Source: Persephonella atlantica (lineage in GTDB: Bacteria; Aquificota; Aquificia; Aquificales; Hydrogenothermaceae). Taken from it: a stretch of DNA of 64,000 bases. Positions 17,557 through 26,948 of this stretch are shown here, piece by piece (the stretch's first letter is position 1; every line of letters starts with the position of its first letter). The notes under the pieces are model-generated. The model did no database searches. It was not told where the DNA came from and saw only the letters and a program-made list of their open reading frames with translations. The position numbers were made by a program, and so were the translations under genes. The stretch is from assembly GCF_016617615.1 (NCBI RefSeq), contig NZ_JAACYA010000002.1, forward strand, positions 744,001 through 808,000, given 5' to 3'.

Positions 17557-17719
17557 ATGCTAACTTAGGGTACTTATAATGTAATACATCCTTCTCTTAT
17601 CAGGAATGATTTTTATCATAAATTTTCCATTTATTAATTTTTCTCCCCTTTATCACAACAATTAATATCTTTATTAACATCCTAATAGATTAGTATTTGC
17701 CAACCATTAATATAGTTTT

Positions 17720-17749
17720 TAGATTAATAATATCTAAATATTTTTAGAT
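17720..17749. promoter_or_regulatory. Repeated TAGAT/ATCTA half-sites upstream of the sulfide operon
   Basis: ATCTAAA (17732-17738) and TTTAGAT (17743-17749) form a 7-base inverted repeat with a 4-base spacer. A further TAGAT at 17720 pairs with the ATCTA at 17732-17736, giving overlapping palindromes. The array sits 33-62 bases upstream of dsrE in an extremely AT-rich stretch, a likely promoter/operator zone for the dsrE-tusA-sqr operon. The regulator is unknown. Confidence 0.4.
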
Positions 17750-17781
17750 AACTAAATATAAATATCTGCAGGAGGGTAGCT

Positions 17782-18180
17782 ATGGGTCAAAAACTTGTTA
17801 TTGTCCTTGGAACAGGGACATTAGAAAAACTCCAGATGGCAGCAATGCTGTCCTCTGTAGTGGCCACATTTGGTTCTGAAGTGAGAATCTTTGTAACTAT
17901 GGGAGCAATACCCCCATTTAAGAAAGGTCTGTCAAAAGAAGAAAGGGCCCAGTCAGAAAGTATCGTAGGAAACGCAATAATGGAAAAGAATGCACCGTTT
18001 TTTATTGATGTGTTCAAACAGGCAAAGAGTCTTGGAGATGTAAAACTGTACGCCTGTGGTCTTGCAATGGATGTTCTTGGATGGGAACTTGAAGATCTGG
18101 AGGAAGGCCTTTTTGATGACATGGTAGGAATAACAGAATTTCTGGGAATAGCTGAAGGCGGAGAAATAATGGTTATCTAA
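17782..18180 (+). CDS. DsrE-family sulfur-carrier protein
   Basis: 132 residues of the DsrE/DsrE2-like fold: an N-terminal nucleotide-binding-like VIVLGTGTLEK and a single conserved cysteine, Cys92, in LYACGLAMDVLG, the position that carries sulfane sulfur in this family. It is cytoplasmic. GGAGGG precedes the ATG. Directly upstream of a TusA-like carrier and SQR, it probably takes up sulfane sulfur made by sulfide oxidation and passes it to TusA (inference from the family and order). Confidence 0.85.
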   Translation: MGQKLVIVLGTGTLEKLQMAAMLSSVVATFGSEVRIFVTMGAIPPFKKGLSKEERAQSESIVGNAIMEKNAPFFIDVFKQAKSLGDVKLYACGLAMDVLGWELEDLEEGLFDDMVGITEFLGIAEGGEIMVI

Positions 18181-18200
18181 ATAAAAATGGAGGTAGAAAG

Positions 18201-18434
18201 ATGTCAGAAAATGTTGTGGTAGTAGATGCAAGGGGTTCATTTTGTCCAGGACCTTTGATGGAGCTGATATCGAAAATAAAATCTGTTCCCGTAGGAACCG
18301 AGATTCACGTTTTATCAACAGATAAAGGTTCAGCAAAAGACATACCAGCCTGGATTAAAAAAGTAGGACACGAATATCTGGGAACAGAAGAAAAGGAAGG
18401 TTACTGGGTAATAAAAGTAAAAAAAACTAAATAA
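18201..18434 (+). CDS. tusA: TusA-like sulfurtransferase
   Basis: 77 residues with the TusA/SirA motif: DARGSFCPGPLMEL, in which Cys15 of CPxP binds persulfide sulfur. It relays sulfur between DsrE-type carriers and downstream enzymes. GGAGG is upstream of the ATG; the gene sits 20 bases after dsrE and 14 before sqr, in one operon. The gene name is given for the family; a role in tRNA thiolation is less likely in this setting. Confidence 0.9.
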   Translation: MSENVVVVDARGSFCPGPLMELISKIKSVPVGTEIHVLSTDKGSAKDIPAWIKKVGHEYLGTEEKEGYWVIKVKKTK

Positions 18435-18448
18435 AAGGAGGTTTTAAG

Positions 18449-19591
18449 ATGGCAACACATGTTGTTATTGCAGGTGGTGGCACAGCAGGGTCAATAATTG
18501 CAAACTTACTTGCAAGAGGTCTTCACAGAGAAATCCAAAACGGAGAGGTGATAATAAAGGTTATTGACAAGGAAGAAAAGCATATGTACCAGCCGGCACT
18601 GCTTTATGTTGTCTTTGACAGATTCAGAGAAGATGAGATGTTCAAGGATATGAGAGATCTTCTAAATCCATCAATAATATTTATCCACGATGAGATTGAA
18701 GAGTTTGATTTTAACGCCAATGTTGTGAGAACAAAATCAGGAAAAAATGTGGAATACGATTACCTCGTTATTGCTACAGGTTCAAATCCAAGGGCTGACC
18801 TGATAGAAGGTTTAAACGAACATGGGGATATATTCTACACTCTCGAAGGAGCAAAGAAGCTGAGGGAAAAACTGAGAAAGTTTGAAGGTGGAAGAGTTGT
18901 GGTATCTGTTGCAGCTCCACACAAATGCCCTGTTGCACCCCTCGAGATAACATTCATGTTAGATGAGTACTTCAGGGCAAAAGGAATAAGAGACAAAGTT
19001 GAGCTTCATTACACATATCCTATCGGAAGGGTTCATGCCCTTGAAGCAGTTGCAAACTGGGCAGTTCCTGAATTTGAGAAAAGGGACATAAAGTATGAAA
19101 CTCTGTTTAACATGGAAAAGGTGGAAGGAAAAGACGGAAGCGGAGTGATTCACAGTATGGAAGGTTTTGAGAAAGAGTTTGACCTTCTCATTGCCATACC
19201 TCCCCACAAAGGAACAGATGCACTGATAAACTCAGGCATTCAGGATGGATGGGTTCCAACAGACAGACACCTGCTAAAGGCAGAAGGCCACGAAAATGTT
19301 TATGTCTGTGGAGATACAACAAATCTCCCCATATCAAAAGCAGGCTCAACTGCCCACTTTGAGGCAGATGTTGTTGCTGAAAATCTTATTGCAGAAATAA
19401 AAGAAGGCCATCCAGCAAGGGATTACGACGGTAAGGTTATGTGTTTCATAGAAACAGGGTTCAGCTCTGCAACATATGTGTGGTTTAACTACACAACACC
19501 TCCAGATCCCGTTCCTCCATCAAAGATGATCCACTGGCTGAAATTAGGATACAACAGAGTTTACTGGCTCACTGCAAGGGGAATACTATAA
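18449..19591 (+). CDS. sqr: Sulfide:quinone oxidoreductase
   Basis: 380 residues, an FAD enzyme of the SQR/FCC family. The Rossmann motif is VVIAGGGTAGS, YLVIATGSNP is the second dinucleotide motif, and VYVCGDTTN binds the flavin near the C terminus. Cys160 (HKCPVAPLE) and Cys332 (VMCFIETG) match the redox pair of SQRs; the N-terminal third cysteine of type I enzymes is missing. The C-terminal helices (MIHWLKLGYNRVYWL) are the membrane anchor. It oxidises sulfide to sulfane sulfur and reduces quinone at the inner membrane. AAGGAGG precedes the ATG. Confidence 0.92.
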   Translation: MATHVVIAGGGTAGSIIANLLARGLHREIQNGEVIIKVIDKEEKHMYQPALLYVVFDRFREDEMFKDMRDLLNPSIIFIHDEIEEFDFNANVVRTKSGKNVEYDYLVIATGSNPRADLIEGLNEHGDIFYTLEGAKKLREKLRKFEGGRVVVSVAAPHKCPVAPLEITFMLDEYFRAKGIRDKVELHYTYPIGRVHALEAVANWAVPEFEKRDIKYETLFNMEKVEGKDGSGVIHSMEGFEKEFDLLIAIPPHKGTDALINSGIQDGWVPTDRHLLKAEGHENVYVCGDTTNLPISKAGSTAHFEADVVAENLIAEIKEGHPARDYDGKVMCFIETGFSSATYVWFNYTTPPDPVPPSKMIHWLKLGYNRVYWLTARGIL

Positions 19592-19603
19592 AGGAGGATA
19601 GAG

Positions 19604-20287
19604 ATGGCCGAGAATGGAAATGGAAAGGGAGTAAATGTTGTTCTTGAAACGATGACAAATGCTCTTACAGACCAGATGGTTGAAAGGCTGACCCAGAATA
19701 TAGAAAAAATTGTTGAACTGGGGGATAAACTGAGCGACCCTCAGATGATGGAAACAATTGACAAACTTACAAAAAATGCTGAAGCTCTAAACAAATCAGT
19801 AGAAAACCTTATTGAAGCAACAACAGCCCTATCAACAATGCTCAATGCATTCACAGACTCAATGGTTGAAAGGCTCACATCAACAATATCAGAACTGGGA
19901 GAACTGGTTGACGAGGTTAACAGGTCAAACATGAAAGAGATACTGCCCCACCTGAAAACACTCACAGCTGGAAACAACATGGAAGCTCTTATGGATGCTG
20001 CCAATGCCGTTGCTGTTATGAGAAATGCTCTTTCAGACTCTATGGTTGAAAGAATAGTCTCACTGATAACAGATATAACGGTAAATCTCGCAAAATTCAG
20101 AGTTGAAGAGATAGGAACAGCAGCCCTATCCAGTATAGAGAAAGCATCAAGAGAGATTGAGCAACAGCCTGAAAAAGTAGGATTAGGAGGACTTTTAAAA
20201 GCCATAAGGGACCCTGAGATACAGAAAGGACTCATATTTGCACTTTATCTTATCAGAGACCTTTCTCAGACACTTCCCAAAAAATAA
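19604..20287 (+). CDS. DUF1641 protein with three NAxxDxMVER repeats
   Basis: 227 residues of a soluble, helical DUF1641-type protein, a family commonly encoded beside SQR or formate dehydrogenase genes. Three near-identical segments, NALTDQMVERL (19-29), NAFTDSMVERL (81-91) and NALSDSMVERI (141-151), mark a ~60-residue unit repeated three times. A glycine-rich C-terminal segment (VGLGGLLKAIRDPEIQKGL) is the conserved DUF1641 end. It lies 12 bases after sqr with AAAGGAGG upstream and closes the operon. The function is unknown; a membrane-associated scaffold or partner of SQR is a guess. Confidence 0.82.
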   Translation: MAENGNGKGVNVVLETMTNALTDQMVERLTQNIEKIVELGDKLSDPQMMETIDKLTKNAEALNKSVENLIEATTALSTMLNAFTDSMVERLTSTISELGELVDEVNRSNMKEILPHLKTLTAGNNMEALMDAANAVAVMRNALSDSMVERIVSLITDITVNLAKFRVEEIGTAALSSIEKASREIEQQPEKVGLGGLLKAIRDPEIQKGLIFALYLIRDLSQTLPKK

Positions 20288-20297
20288 AAATCACAGT

Positions 20298-20324
20298 AAG
20301 GGCGCTTCCTGCCCTTTCTTTTTT
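20298..20324 (+). terminator. Rho-independent terminator of the sulfide operon
   Basis: AAGGGC (20298-20303) pairs with GCCCTT (20311-20316) over a 7-base loop, followed by TTTCTTTTTT. Confidence 0.85.
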
Positions 20325-20380
20325 CAAAAAATTATAAATGTTAAAATAGTTTATGACGAAAAATATATCTGGAGATAAAA

Positions 20381-20671
20381 ATGATAGACAGAGAAACTGT
20401 CCTGAAGGTAGCCCAGCTTTCAAAACTGAAATTGAAAGAAGAAGAAGTAAAGCTGTTTTCAAAACAGCTTTCTGACATTTTAGGATTTATAGAAAAACTT
20501 GAAGAATTAGATACAGAAAATATATTACCTTTTTATGAACTAATAAATCAGGAAACGCCCATGAGGGACGACCAGGTAGAAAAAGGGCTGACAAATGAAG
20601 AAGCCCTTTCCAATGCTCCCCAGTCTGAAAAGGGATTTTTTGTAGTCCCGAGGGTTGTTTCTACCGAATAA
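20381..20671 (+). CDS. gatC: Asp/Glu-tRNA amidotransferase subunit C
   Basis: 96 residues of normal GatC length: VLKVAQLSKLKLKEEEV at the N terminus and a C-terminal FVVPRVV that wraps around GatA. GatC stabilises the GatCAB complex that makes Gln-tRNA or Asn-tRNA. GGAG lies upstream of the ATG. gatA and gatB are not next to it. It leads into recA after 15 bases. Confidence 0.92.
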   Translation: MIDRETVLKVAQLSKLKLKEEEVKLFSKQLSDILGFIEKLEELDTENILPFYELINQETPMRDDQVEKGLTNEEALSNAPQSEKGFFVVPRVVSTE

Positions 20672-20686
20672 GGAGGAATTTTTTAG

Positions 20687-21703
20687 ATGGGTGAAGTTTT
20701 AGACGAAAAAGAGTTAGAGGCAAGAAAGAAAGCCTTAGAAAGTGCCCTTGCACAGATAGAAAAAAAGTTTGGTAAAGGGTCTGTTATGACCCTCAGCTCG
20801 GAAGCTGTAAAAACTGTTGAGGCCATACCAACAGGCTCACTTACATTAGACATTGCAACAGGTATTGGAGGAATACCACGGGGAAGGGTGACAGAGATTT
20901 ACGGCCCTGAATCTTCAGGAAAAACAACACTCACACTCCACCTTATCGCCGAAGCTCAAAAAAGAGGAGGAAAAGCTGTATTTATAGATGCTGAACATGC
21001 ATTTGACCCAAAATACGCAAAGGCTATTGGTGTTAATATTGAAGAGTTGATAGTATCACAGCCAGATTACGGGGAACAGGCATTAGAGATAGCAGAAACA
21101 CTTATCAGAAGTGGAGCTATAGATGTTGTCATCATTGACTCTGTTGCAGCACTTGTTCCAAAGGCTGAGATTGAGGGGGACATAGAGGATTCTAACGTGG
21201 GACTGCATGCAAGACTGATGTCAAAGGCGATGAGAGTTCTAAAAGGAGCTGTTAATAAATCAAATACTGCCCTTGTCCTGATAAACCAGATTAGAGAAAA
21301 AGTAGGGGTTATGTTTGGAAATCCTGAAACAACAACAGGGGGAAGAGCCATAAAATTTTTCGCCGACATGAGACTTGAAGTAAGAAAAAAAGACATAAAA
21401 GACTCTGGTGAAAAGGTGGGAAGCAGAGTAAAAGTTAAAGTGGTAAAAAACAAGTTAGCTCCTCCATTTAAGGAAGCAGAATTTGACGTCATATATGGAG
21501 AAGGTATCTCAAAGGAAGGGGAGATTTTAGACCTTGGAGAGGAACTTGGAATAATAAAGAAAAGCGGAGCATGGTACTCATATGGAGATATGAAGATTGG
21601 ACAGGGAAGGGAAAAAGCAAGGGAGTTTTTAAAACAGAATCCTGAAATAAAAGAAGAGATTGAACAGAAGATAAGGGAGGGTATATCAGGTGGAGCTCAA
21701 TGA
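20687..21703 (+). CDS. recA: Recombinase A
   Basis: 338 residues with the full RecA core: the Walker [10 protein letters not shown], the [10 protein letters not shown] Walker B strand and loop L2 with [14 protein letters not shown]. It binds single-stranded DNA, drives strand exchange and co-cleaves LexA. AAGGAGG precedes the ATG. No LexA-type operator is obvious upstream. Its last 14 bases overlap a pilT-like gene, and recX follows that gene. Confidence 0.98.
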   Translation: MGEVLDEKELEARKKALESALAQIEKKFGKGSVMTLSSEAVKTVEAIPTGSLTLDIATGIGGIPRGRVTEIYGPESSGKTTLTLHLIAEAQKRGGKAVFIDAEHAFDPKYAKAIGVNIEELIVSQPDYGEQALEIAETLIRSGAIDVVIIDSVAALVPKAEIEGDIEDSNVGLHARLMSKAMRVLKGAVNKSNTALVLINQIREKVGVMFGNPETTTGGRAIKFFADMRLEVRKKDIKDSGEKVGSRVKVKVVKNKLAPPFKEAEFDVIYGEGISKEGEILDLGEELGIIKKSGAWYSYGDMKIGQGREKAREFLKQNPEIKEEIEQKIREGISGGAQ

Positions 21704-22808
21704 GATACTGACAAAAGCTGTTGAAGAAAATGCTACAGACATTCACCTGAAGATAGGAAGGCCTCCTGTATTTAGAATAAACAGGAAGCTGACAGACAAG
21801 GAAGAGTTTGGAAAGATAAAAGAGCACGACATAGTAAATTTTATTAACACTGTCATAAAAAGCGAAAACAAAAAAGCAGAGCTGATAAGAAAAGGAGAGA
21901 TAGACATATCATACTCCATACCGGGCGTCAGCAGATTCAGGGTAAATATATACAGGCAGAGAGGAACATATGCATTCGCCTTCAGAATTCTGAAAACCAA
22001 GATACCTTCCTTTGAAGAACTGAACCTCCCCAAAAAACTTGCAGAGATTGCCCTTGAAAAAAGAGGCCTTGTCCTTGTTACAGGTCCCACCGGAACAGGT
22101 AAATCCACAACACTTGCAGCAATGATAGATTACAGAAACCAGAATACGGAAGACGTTATCATCACCATTGAAGACCCTATTGAGTATGTTTTTCACGATA
22201 AAAAGTGTTACATAGCCCAGAGAGAAATAGGACTGGACTCCACAACATTTGCTACAGCACTGAGGGCAGCACTGAGGGAAGACCCTGACGTTATAATGGT
22301 CGGAGAGATGAGGGATGTTGAGACTATAGAGACAGCCCTAAGGGCAGCAGAGACAGGGCATCTTGTTTTCTCAACACTCCATACACAGGACGCAAAAGAC
22401 ACGCTAAACAGGATTATAGATATGTTCCCATTAGAGGCACAGAACCACATCAGGATAATGCTTGCTTCAACGCTCAAAGCAGTAATATCCCAGAGACTGA
22501 TTCCCAGAAAAGACCAGGAAGGGATTGTACCAGCTGTAGAGATTCTGATTAACACAGGTGCAGTATTTGACGCAATTATTGACCCTGATAAGTTTGAAAC
22601 AATAACAGAGCTGATGGAAAAAGGTAAAAGCGAATACGGTATGCAGACATTTGACATGGCAATATTAGACCTTTACAACAAAGGATGGATTTCTTACGAA
22701 AACGCCCTTGCATACGCAACAAATCCATCAGACCTCGACCTTAAGATTAAAGGTGTATCCTCTGGGGAGTATGACGCAGGCATGTACGGAATAGATGGAA
22801 ACTACTGA
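21690..22808 (+). CDS. PilT/PilU-type secretion ATPase
   Basis: 372 residues of the PilT family: Walker [12 protein letters not shown], the Asp box [12 protein letters not shown], Walker [13 protein letters not shown] and the His box HLVFSTLHT. These hexameric ATPases power type IV pilus retraction and twitching or DNA uptake. The start is GTG with GGGAGG 9 bases upstream, inside the recA end (14-base overlap). No other pilus genes are in the window. The position between recA and recX is unusual. Confidence 0.92.
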   Translation: MELNEILTKAVEENATDIHLKIGRPPVFRINRKLTDKEEFGKIKEHDIVNFINTVIKSENKKAELIRKGEIDISYSIPGVSRFRVNIYRQRGTYAFAFRILKTKIPSFEELNLPKKLAEIALEKRGLVLVTGPTGTGKSTTLAAMIDYRNQNTEDVIITIEDPIEYVFHDKKCYIAQREIGLDSTTFATALRAALREDPDVIMVGEMRDVETIETALRAAETGHLVFSTLHTQDAKDTLNRIIDMFPLEAQNHIRIMLASTLKAVISQRLIPRKDQEGIVPAVEILINTGAVFDAIIDPDKFETITELMEKGKSEYGMQTFDMAILDLYNKGWISYENALAYATNPSDLDLKIKGVSSGEYDAGMYGIDGNY

Positions 22809-22811
22809 TAG

Positions 22812-23222
22812 ATGGAAAAGGCAAAATCATACGCACTAAAACTCCTTTCAAAGAAGGACTATTTTGAGGCAGAAATAAAGCAAAAATTATCACAGAAAGG
22901 ATTTTCCAAAGAAGAAATAGAAGAAACTGTATTGTATCTGAAAAAACACGGTTTTATCGATGATGATAAGCTTTTGGAAAGATACAGAGAAGTTGCCGTT
23001 CAGAAAGGAAAAAGCTCAATATATTTGAAAAGAAAACTGTTTTCCAAAGGTATCTATGCCGAGCTATCGTACGAAGAAGAGCTAAAATCAGCCATAAATC
23101 TATTAGAAAATAAATACAGAGGAGAAAAAGAGTTCTACAATATAGTAAAATTTTTAAAAAATAGAGGCTTTTCTTACTCAGTTATACAGGAGGCAGCAAA
23201 TAAATTTTTAAATGGAGAATAA
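22812..23222 (+). CDS. recX: RecX-type RecA modulator
   Basis: 136 residues, a short member of the RecX family. It is an all-helical protein with the AEIKQKLSQKGFSKEEIEETVLYLKKHGFIDD pattern followed by a second such repeat. It limits RecA filament growth. The gene begins 4 bases after the pilT-like gene and ends overlapping ribF by 1 base. Confidence 0.85.
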   Translation: MEKAKSYALKLLSKKDYFEAEIKQKLSQKGFSKEEIEETVLYLKKHGFIDDDKLLERYREVAVQKGKSSIYLKRKLFSKGIYAELSYEEELKSAINLLENKYRGEKEFYNIVKFLKNRGFSYSVIQEAANKFLNGE

Positions 23223-24139
23223 TGAAGGTAATCAGAGAATCTGACCTGCCTTTAAAGGAAGAAACTGTTTGCACCATAGGAAACTTTGACGGCTTTCATA
23301 AAGGACACGCATTCATTCTCACCACACTAAAAGAAACAGCCCGGAAAGAAAACAGAAAATCCCTTGTTATCACATTTGAACCTCATCCAAAAGCACTCCT
23401 CAATCCAGAGAACGCTCCTTGCAGAATAACAAATCTTGAAACAAAGTTAGATCTGCTAAAGCACCAGGGAATAGATTATGTTTATGTAATACACTTTGAT
23501 AGAGAGTTTGCCCAGAAAACTCCTCAGGATTTCATACAATTTTTATCCCAGCAGCTTGGATGCAGAAAACTGATTGTCGGACACGACTGGAGATTCGGGT
23601 ATAAGGGGGAAGGAAATATTGAAACAGCAAAAGCTCTGGGAAAGCAGTTTGATATGGATATTATCGTAATTCCTCCTGTAAAGGAAAACAATGAAAGAAT
23701 AAGCAGCACAAAAATAAGACAACTCCTGAGAGAAGGCAAAGTGGAACAGGTAGAACATCTTTTAGGTAGAACATACTGTATAAAGGGAACTGTACAGAAA
23801 GGAAACCAGATTGGTAAAGAGATTGGTTATCCAACAATTAATATAAAACCTTCAGAAAATCTGTGTCTGAAAAAAGGAGTCTACTCAGGTTTTGTGTCCA
23901 TAGATGGAAAGACATACCCTGCCGTTATAAACTACGGTACAAGACCTACAGTTGACGGCAAACAGCTCCTCATAGAAGCACACATTATAGGAAAAAGAAT
24001 AGGTTTAGAAGACAGTAAACAGATAAAAATATTTTTCAAAAAATTCCTCAGAGAGGAGAGAAAGTTTGATAGCTTAAATCAGCTAAAAGCCCAGATAAAA
24101 ACAGACATAGAAAAAACCCTCCAGACATTAGAGGTATGA
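23222..24139 (+). CDS. ribF: Bifunctional riboflavin kinase / FAD synthetase
   Basis: 305 residues. The N-terminal FAD synthetase has IGNFDGFHKGH and ISSTKIR; the C-terminal riboflavin kinase has YCIKGTVQKGNQIGKEIGYPT. It makes FMN and then FAD. It overlaps recX by 1 base and the next TPR gene by 4. Confidence 0.95.
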   Translation: MKVIRESDLPLKEETVCTIGNFDGFHKGHAFILTTLKETARKENRKSLVITFEPHPKALLNPENAPCRITNLETKLDLLKHQGIDYVYVIHFDREFAQKTPQDFIQFLSQQLGCRKLIVGHDWRFGYKGEGNIETAKALGKQFDMDIIVIPPVKENNERISSTKIRQLLREGKVEQVEHLLGRTYCIKGTVQKGNQIGKEIGYPTINIKPSENLCLKKGVYSGFVSIDGKTYPAVINYGTRPTVDGKQLLIEAHIIGKRIGLEDSKQIKIFFKKFLREERKFDSLNQLKAQIKTDIEKTLQTLEV

Positions 24140-26934
24140 TAATGAAAAGATACATATATCTGATATTTCTTATCTTTATCCTGAAAGCCTTTTCTCAGGA
24201 AGTTAAAGTACCAGAAATAACCTTTCCCATCGAGATAATCGCAGAAAAAAAAGAAACAAAACCTGTTCTCTCACCTCCTGAAACTATAAAGCTGAAAGAA
24301 AAACTCAAGATAAAGCTGTTTGTTGAAGAGGTCAAACCTATTCCCCCTTATGGAGTTAAACCACCTGTAATAAGCCTGAATAAACCTTCCACATTTTTAG
24401 GTCTACCAGAAGAAAATGCTCTAATGTCAGATGCAATAGAAGACTTCCAGATGGGAAGGCTATTTTCCGCAAAAGAAAAGCTGGAAAAATTGATAGAGAA
24501 GTACCCAGAAGCAAAATTTATCAATGATGCGTACTACCTTTTGGGAATTGTTTACTACAACCTCAAGGAGTACAAAAATGCTCTGAGACTTTTTTCAAAA
24601 GGATGTCAGACCGGTACAATACCAAAATCAAAAGATTACTCCTGCATGTCAGCAGCAATTCTCAGTATGAGATTTTACAAAATAGAAGATGCTGAGCAGT
24701 TTCTAAAAAATATAGACCTTACAGATGATAACTCCCTTTTCTGGCACAGTGTTTTATTTCTTCAGATGGGAAAACCTGAAGAGGCTGACAATCTGATAAA
24801 AGGGATAAGCTGTGAAAACTTGGATATAAACTTCGTTGAATACTGCAGATACATCAGGGGATATATTCTTTTTGCAATGCACAGTTTTGAAGAGTCTCTG
24901 AAAATTCTGAAAAATATAGACAGTTCCATATATTACAGACATCTTTTACTTTTGAAAGGTTTTTCTTATCTCAATATGAACAAACTCCCTGAAGCATCAG
25001 CGTACTTTAAAAAATTCCTTGAGGGATACGGCTCCGTTGAGAAGATATCAGACTATGCCATATATGGGCTTGGCATCATTGACATAAAAAGAGGAAAACT
25101 GAGAGAAGCTGTTGAAAGGGCTGGAGTTTTAGAAGTAAGAAATCCTGAACTTGCCCAGAATCTGTATATAAAAATAGCTGAAGAACTTGCAGATAGAAAA
25201 GATTTTATAAACGCATTTGTAATTCTCCAGAAATCTGTAAAAACAGGAAACAGATATATTGACTACCTGAGAAAAAAGATTGCAATCACAGCATACAACA
25301 CAGGAAACTACCAGTATGCATTTTTGATGTTTAAGGATATAAATCAGCCCAGGTTTTTACTTTATGCAGGATACTCTCTCCTCAAACTCAACAAATCTGT
25401 TGAGGCAAAGGAGTATTTTGAGAAGGCATACATTACTGCAGACGAAACTGAAATAAAAGAAAAATCCCTTAAACATCTTGCTGACATATACTTTCAGCTC
25501 AGACAGTTCAGAGACTATCTGAATACAGTTAAAAGGCTGAAAAGATATGACCCAGAATATACATCAGATCTCCTCGGCTGGTATTTCTTTGTAAAAAAAG
25601 AGTACAGAAAAGCATATCTTTCCTTTAAAGATCCTTACATGAAAGCGGTGTCAGCATTTAACGGAAATCTACTGAAAGAAGCATACCAGATTACAAAAGA
25701 TAAAAAAGACAGAAAAAGCAGATTTTTGCTGGCATATATATACATGAAAAAAGAACAGTTAGATAAGGCCAGAGAAATACTAAAAGAGCTCTCAACAGGA
25801 AATGACCAAATTGCCCAAGAAGCAGGATATCTGTATGCCTACTCATACTTCTCACAGCAGGAATACGAAAAAGCAGCAGAGGCTTTCAGACAGTATGCAC
25901 AGAGATATCCAGATACAAAATTAGGAAAACAGGCAGTTCTAAGAATGGCTGACAGCTACTACAATATGGGAGATACAGAAAAGGCAAGACAGATTTACAG
26001 ACAGTTTATACAGAGATACTCTAACTCTCCAGAAGCCATAGATGCAGCTTACCAGCTTACTATATTAGAGATGAAAAGCTCGGAAGGAGACGTGGCAAAA
26101 CAGATAAACAGCTTTTTACAGAAATATCCCAACTACCCATTTGTAAATCTCCTAAAGCTACAACTTGCAGACTACTATCTGGAAAAAAAGGAGTACAAAA
26201 AGGCTGAAGATATCTATACAGAGATAGCAAACAGTGATGCCAAAGAGTCAGATTATGCCTTTTACAAATTGGGTTATCTTTACTATACGAAAGGAGACAC
26301 ACCCAGGGCTGTCTCAATTTTGAAAGACTATCTGAAAAAGTTCCCAAAAGGAAAATACGCTATAAACAGCAAAACGTTGCTTGTAAAAATATATCAGGAA
26401 ACAGGAGATTACGACAGTGCTATAAAAATACTGAAACAGCTTCCTGATAATGATGAAAACAGATTCAAACTGGCAGTCCTATATTACAAAAAAGGAGAAC
26501 TTTTGAAAGCAAAGGAATATTTTGAGGATATATACACAAGATTTCCCAAATATAGAAACGATATAGCATACTATCTTGGGAAGATAGAGATAGAAATGGA
26601 ACATACAGATATGGCTCAGAAGTTTCTGCAGGAAGCCATTGGAGGAACAGATTACTTTCACACAGCAGAAAGCTACTTCCTTTTGGGAGTTATAGCAGAG
26701 AAAAGAGGAGATAAAGAGGAAGCCCTGAACAATTACATAAACGTTGTTTATCTGTATCCAGAGGCAAAAGAGTTTGTAATCAAGGCAAGACTGAAAGCTG
26801 CCGAAATAATGAAAGAAGAAGGTCAGAAAAAAGAGGCTGCCTGTATGGTTAAACCTCTAAAAAATATAAACCTTGAAGGTAAACTTGATGAAATGCTGAA
26901 ACAGATTTTACAGAACCTTCCAGAATGCAGGTAA
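24136..26934 (+). CDS. Large exported TPR-repeat protein
   Basis: 932 residues with a signal peptide (YIYLIFLIFILKAFSQ) and about twenty TPR-like helical hairpins. It is probably periplasmic or on the outer-membrane inner face. Representative repeats are AYYLLGIVYYNLKEYKNALRL, AGYLYAYSYFSQQEYEKAAE and YKLGYLYYTKGDTPRAVSI. A proline-rich spacer (residues 22-90) separates signal and repeats, as in TonB- or Tol-linked proteins that cross the periplasm. It is translationally coupled to ribF (ATGA overlap) and followed 14 bases later by an ExbB/ExbD pair, so it may be the periplasmic partner of that proton-driven motor (inference). Confidence 0.85.
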   Translation: MIMKRYIYLIFLIFILKAFSQEVKVPEITFPIEIIAEKKETKPVLSPPETIKLKEKLKIKLFVEEVKPIPPYGVKPPVISLNKPSTFLGLPEENALMSDAIEDFQMGRLFSAKEKLEKLIEKYPEAKFINDAYYLLGIVYYNLKEYKNALRLFSKGCQTGTIPKSKDYSCMSAAILSMRFYKIEDAEQFLKNIDLTDDNSLFWHSVLFLQMGKPEEADNLIKGISCENLDINFVEYCRYIRGYILFAMHSFEESLKILKNIDSSIYYRHLLLLKGFSYLNMNKLPEASAYFKKFLEGYGSVEKISDYAIYGLGIIDIKRGKLREAVERAGVLEVRNPELAQNLYIKIAEELADRKDFINAFVILQKSVKTGNRYIDYLRKKIAITAYNTGNYQYAFLMFKDINQPRFLLYAGYSLLKLNKSVEAKEYFEKAYITADETEIKEKSLKHLADIYFQLRQFRDYLNTVKRLKRYDPEYTSDLLGWYFFVKKEYRKAYLSFKDPYMKAVSAFNGNLLKEAYQITKDKKDRKSRFLLAYIYMKKEQLDKAREILKELSTGNDQIAQEAGYLYAYSYFSQQEYEKAAEAFRQYAQRYPDTKLGKQAVLRMADSYYNMGDTEKARQIYRQFIQRYSNSPEAIDAAYQLTILEMKSSEGDVAKQINSFLQKYPNYPFVNLLKLQLADYYLEKKEYKKAEDIYTEIANSDAKESDYAFYKLGYLYYTKGDTPRAVSILKDYLKKFPKGKYAINSKTLLVKIYQETGDYDSAIKILKQLPDNDENRFKLAVLYYKKGELLKAKEYFEDIYTRFPKYRNDIAYYLGKIEIEMEHTDMAQKFLQEAIGGTDYFHTAESYFLLGVIAEKRGDKEEALNNYINVVYLYPEAKEFVIKARLKAAEIMKEEGQKKEAACMVKPLKNINLEGKLDEMLKQILQNLPECR

Positions 26935-26948
26935 AGGAGGAACATTAG

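Noticed and set aside
18770-18800. tRNA-like GGTTCAAATCC
   Set aside because: It is the coding sequence for GSNPRADL inside sqr, without acceptor or anticodon stems around it.
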